From: RUG472 sp045224495
Lineage (GTDB): Bacteria; Bacillota; Clostridia; Christensenellales; CAG-138
DNA length: 5,276 nucleotides
Assembly: GCA_045224495.1 (NCBI GenBank)
Contig: JBGVAK010000123.1
Coordinates: 1-5,276, forward strand
Direction: 5' to 3'
Shown here: piece by piece, positions 4,544 through 5,276 of the stretch
How the letters are laid out: every line of letters begins with the position of its first letter
How positions within the stretch are numbered: position 1 is the first letter of the stretch
Translations under genes and position numbers: made by a program
The notes under the pieces: generated by a model
Database searches by the model: none
What the model was told of the DNA's origin: nothing
The model's input: the letters and a program-made list of their open reading frames with translations, nothing else

Positions 4544-5276
4544 TTAGATACTTTCTCTCACCAAGGGCATGCTCATGCACCGGGGGCCGCCGCGGCCACG
4601 GGAGAGCTCGGAGGAGGGGATCTCGTGGACGGTGATGCCGTTGTCCCGCAGGATGCTGTTGGTCACGTGGTTGCGGATGTAGGTGATGACCTCCCCGGGG
4701 GCCACGGCCAGGGTGTTGGCGCCGTCGTTCCACTGCTCTCGGGCCGCGTCGATGGTGCTGGCGCCGCCGCAGCGGATCAGCGTGATCTTGTCGAGGCCCA
4801 TGACCTCTCGGAGCGCCTCATCGATGGGCCGGTCGGTCTCCTGGATGTTAAGCTTCCGCTTCCCGTCGCCGCGGGTCAGCAGGAAGGAGCGCATGGACCG
4901 CTGGATGTTGGGGTGCACCACGAACTTGTCCACGTCCACCATGGTCATGACCGTGTCAAGGTGCATGAACGTGCGGAACTTTGGAAGGTCGATCACCAGG
5001 ATCTGCTCCACGCCCATATCCGCCGCCAGCACCTTCTCGGCCATGTCCTCGATGGCCTGGGGGCTGGTGCGCTCGCTCATGCCGATGGCCATGGTCCGCT
5101 CGTTGAGCACCAGGGTGTCGCCGCCCTCGATGGACCAGCTCTTGCTGCGCTCGTACCAGTGGGGCACGTTCTTATAGATGGGATGGTAGCGGAAGATGTA
5201 GTCCGCGAACAGGGTCTCCCGCTGCCGGATCTCGTTGGCCATGTGGGAGATGATGACCCCGTTGCCGAGACACGCG
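4544..5276 (-). CDS. arcA: Arginine deiminase, C-terminal 243 residues; 5' end outside window
   Basis: ArcA hydrolyses L-arginine to citrulline and ammonia, the first step of the arginine deiminase pathway that yields ATP via ornithine carbamoyltransferase and carbamate kinase. The open frame continues to the right edge and begins ACLGNGVIISHMANEIRQRE, the segment that follows the FTRDP motif in this family, so roughly the first 165 of about 410 residues, including the first catalytic Asp, are missing. Catalytic elements in the visible part (numbered from its first residue) are E50 in SIEGGD, H105 and D107 in MHLDTV, and the nucleophile C233 in GRGGPRCMSMP near the C-terminus. MSERT at 66-70 carries a likely substrate-contacting Arg. 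All are intact, so the enzyme should be active. An internal Met at 5240-5242 is not the start, because conserved sequence continues upstream of it. The gene converges with yunB, with two hairpins between. Confidence 0.96.
   Translation of the reverse strand, partial: ACLGNGVIISHMANEIRQRETLFADYIFRYHPIYKNVPHWYERSKSWSIEGGDTLVLNERTMAIGMSERTSPQAIEDMAEKVLAADMGVEQILVIDLPKFRTFMHLDTVMTMVDVDKFVVHPNIQRSMRSFLLTRGDGKRKLNIQETDRPIDEALREVMGLDKITLIRCGGASTIDAAREQWNDGANTLAVAPGEVITYIRNHVTNSILRDNGITVHEIPSSELSRGRGGPRCMSMPLVRESI

Noticed and set aside
1..5276. CRISPR array, insertion sequence, tRNA or rRNA
   Set aside because: I saw no regularly spaced repeats, transposase-like protein, terminal inverted repeats with target duplications, or RNA-gene signatures on either strand.

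Overview
The window (5,276 bp, visibly GC-rich, with codons strongly favouring G or C in the third position) looks like chromosomal DNA of a spore-forming, amino-acid-fermenting Firmicute. The main clues are a YunB sporulation protein, low-GC-style intrinsic terminators with strong AGGAGG-type ribosome binding sites, and genes for threonine and arginine breakdown. A high-GC gut Clostridia lineage of the Oscillospiraceae type is my best guess from general resemblance; it is not proven by the sequence.

Layout. On the minus strand, read right to left from about 2843, come brnQ (branched-chain amino acid:cation symporter), tdh (zinc-dependent L-threonine 3-dehydrogenase) and the first 92 codons of kbl (2-amino-3-ketobutyrate CoA ligase), which runs off the left edge. 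Between brnQ and tdh there is a hairpin terminator directly abutting a good extended -10 promoter, so tdh-kbl can be expressed separately from brnQ. A 190-bp divergent intergenic region (2776-2965) then separates brnQ from a plus-strand XRE-family regulator with an unrecognised C-terminal domain; it holds promoter candidates for both directions and a bulged dyad that could be an operator. The regulator ends at a strong terminator whose descending arm also supplies the Shine-Dalgarno sequence of the next plus-strand gene, yunB. Convergent with yunB is the C-terminal part of arcA (arginine deiminase), which enters from the right edge. The 168-bp convergent gap (4376-4543) contains two long hairpins, one with an eight-T tract for the minus strand.

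How the genes work together. Tdh oxidises L-threonine to 2-amino-3-ketobutyrate and Kbl splits this with CoA into glycine and acetyl-CoA. BrnQ supplies hydrophobic amino acids and might also supply threonine. The divergent XRE protein is the obvious candidate regulator of this uptake-and-catabolism module. ArcA belongs to energy-yielding arginine fermentation and is a separate transcription unit. YunB is a sporulation protein and probably unrelated in function to its neighbours.

I found no mobile element, CRISPR array, tRNA or rRNA. The points most worth a second look are the terminator/ribosome-binding-site overlap at the yunB start, with a possible sporulation-type -10 in its loop, and the uncharacterised C-terminal domain of the XRE regulator.
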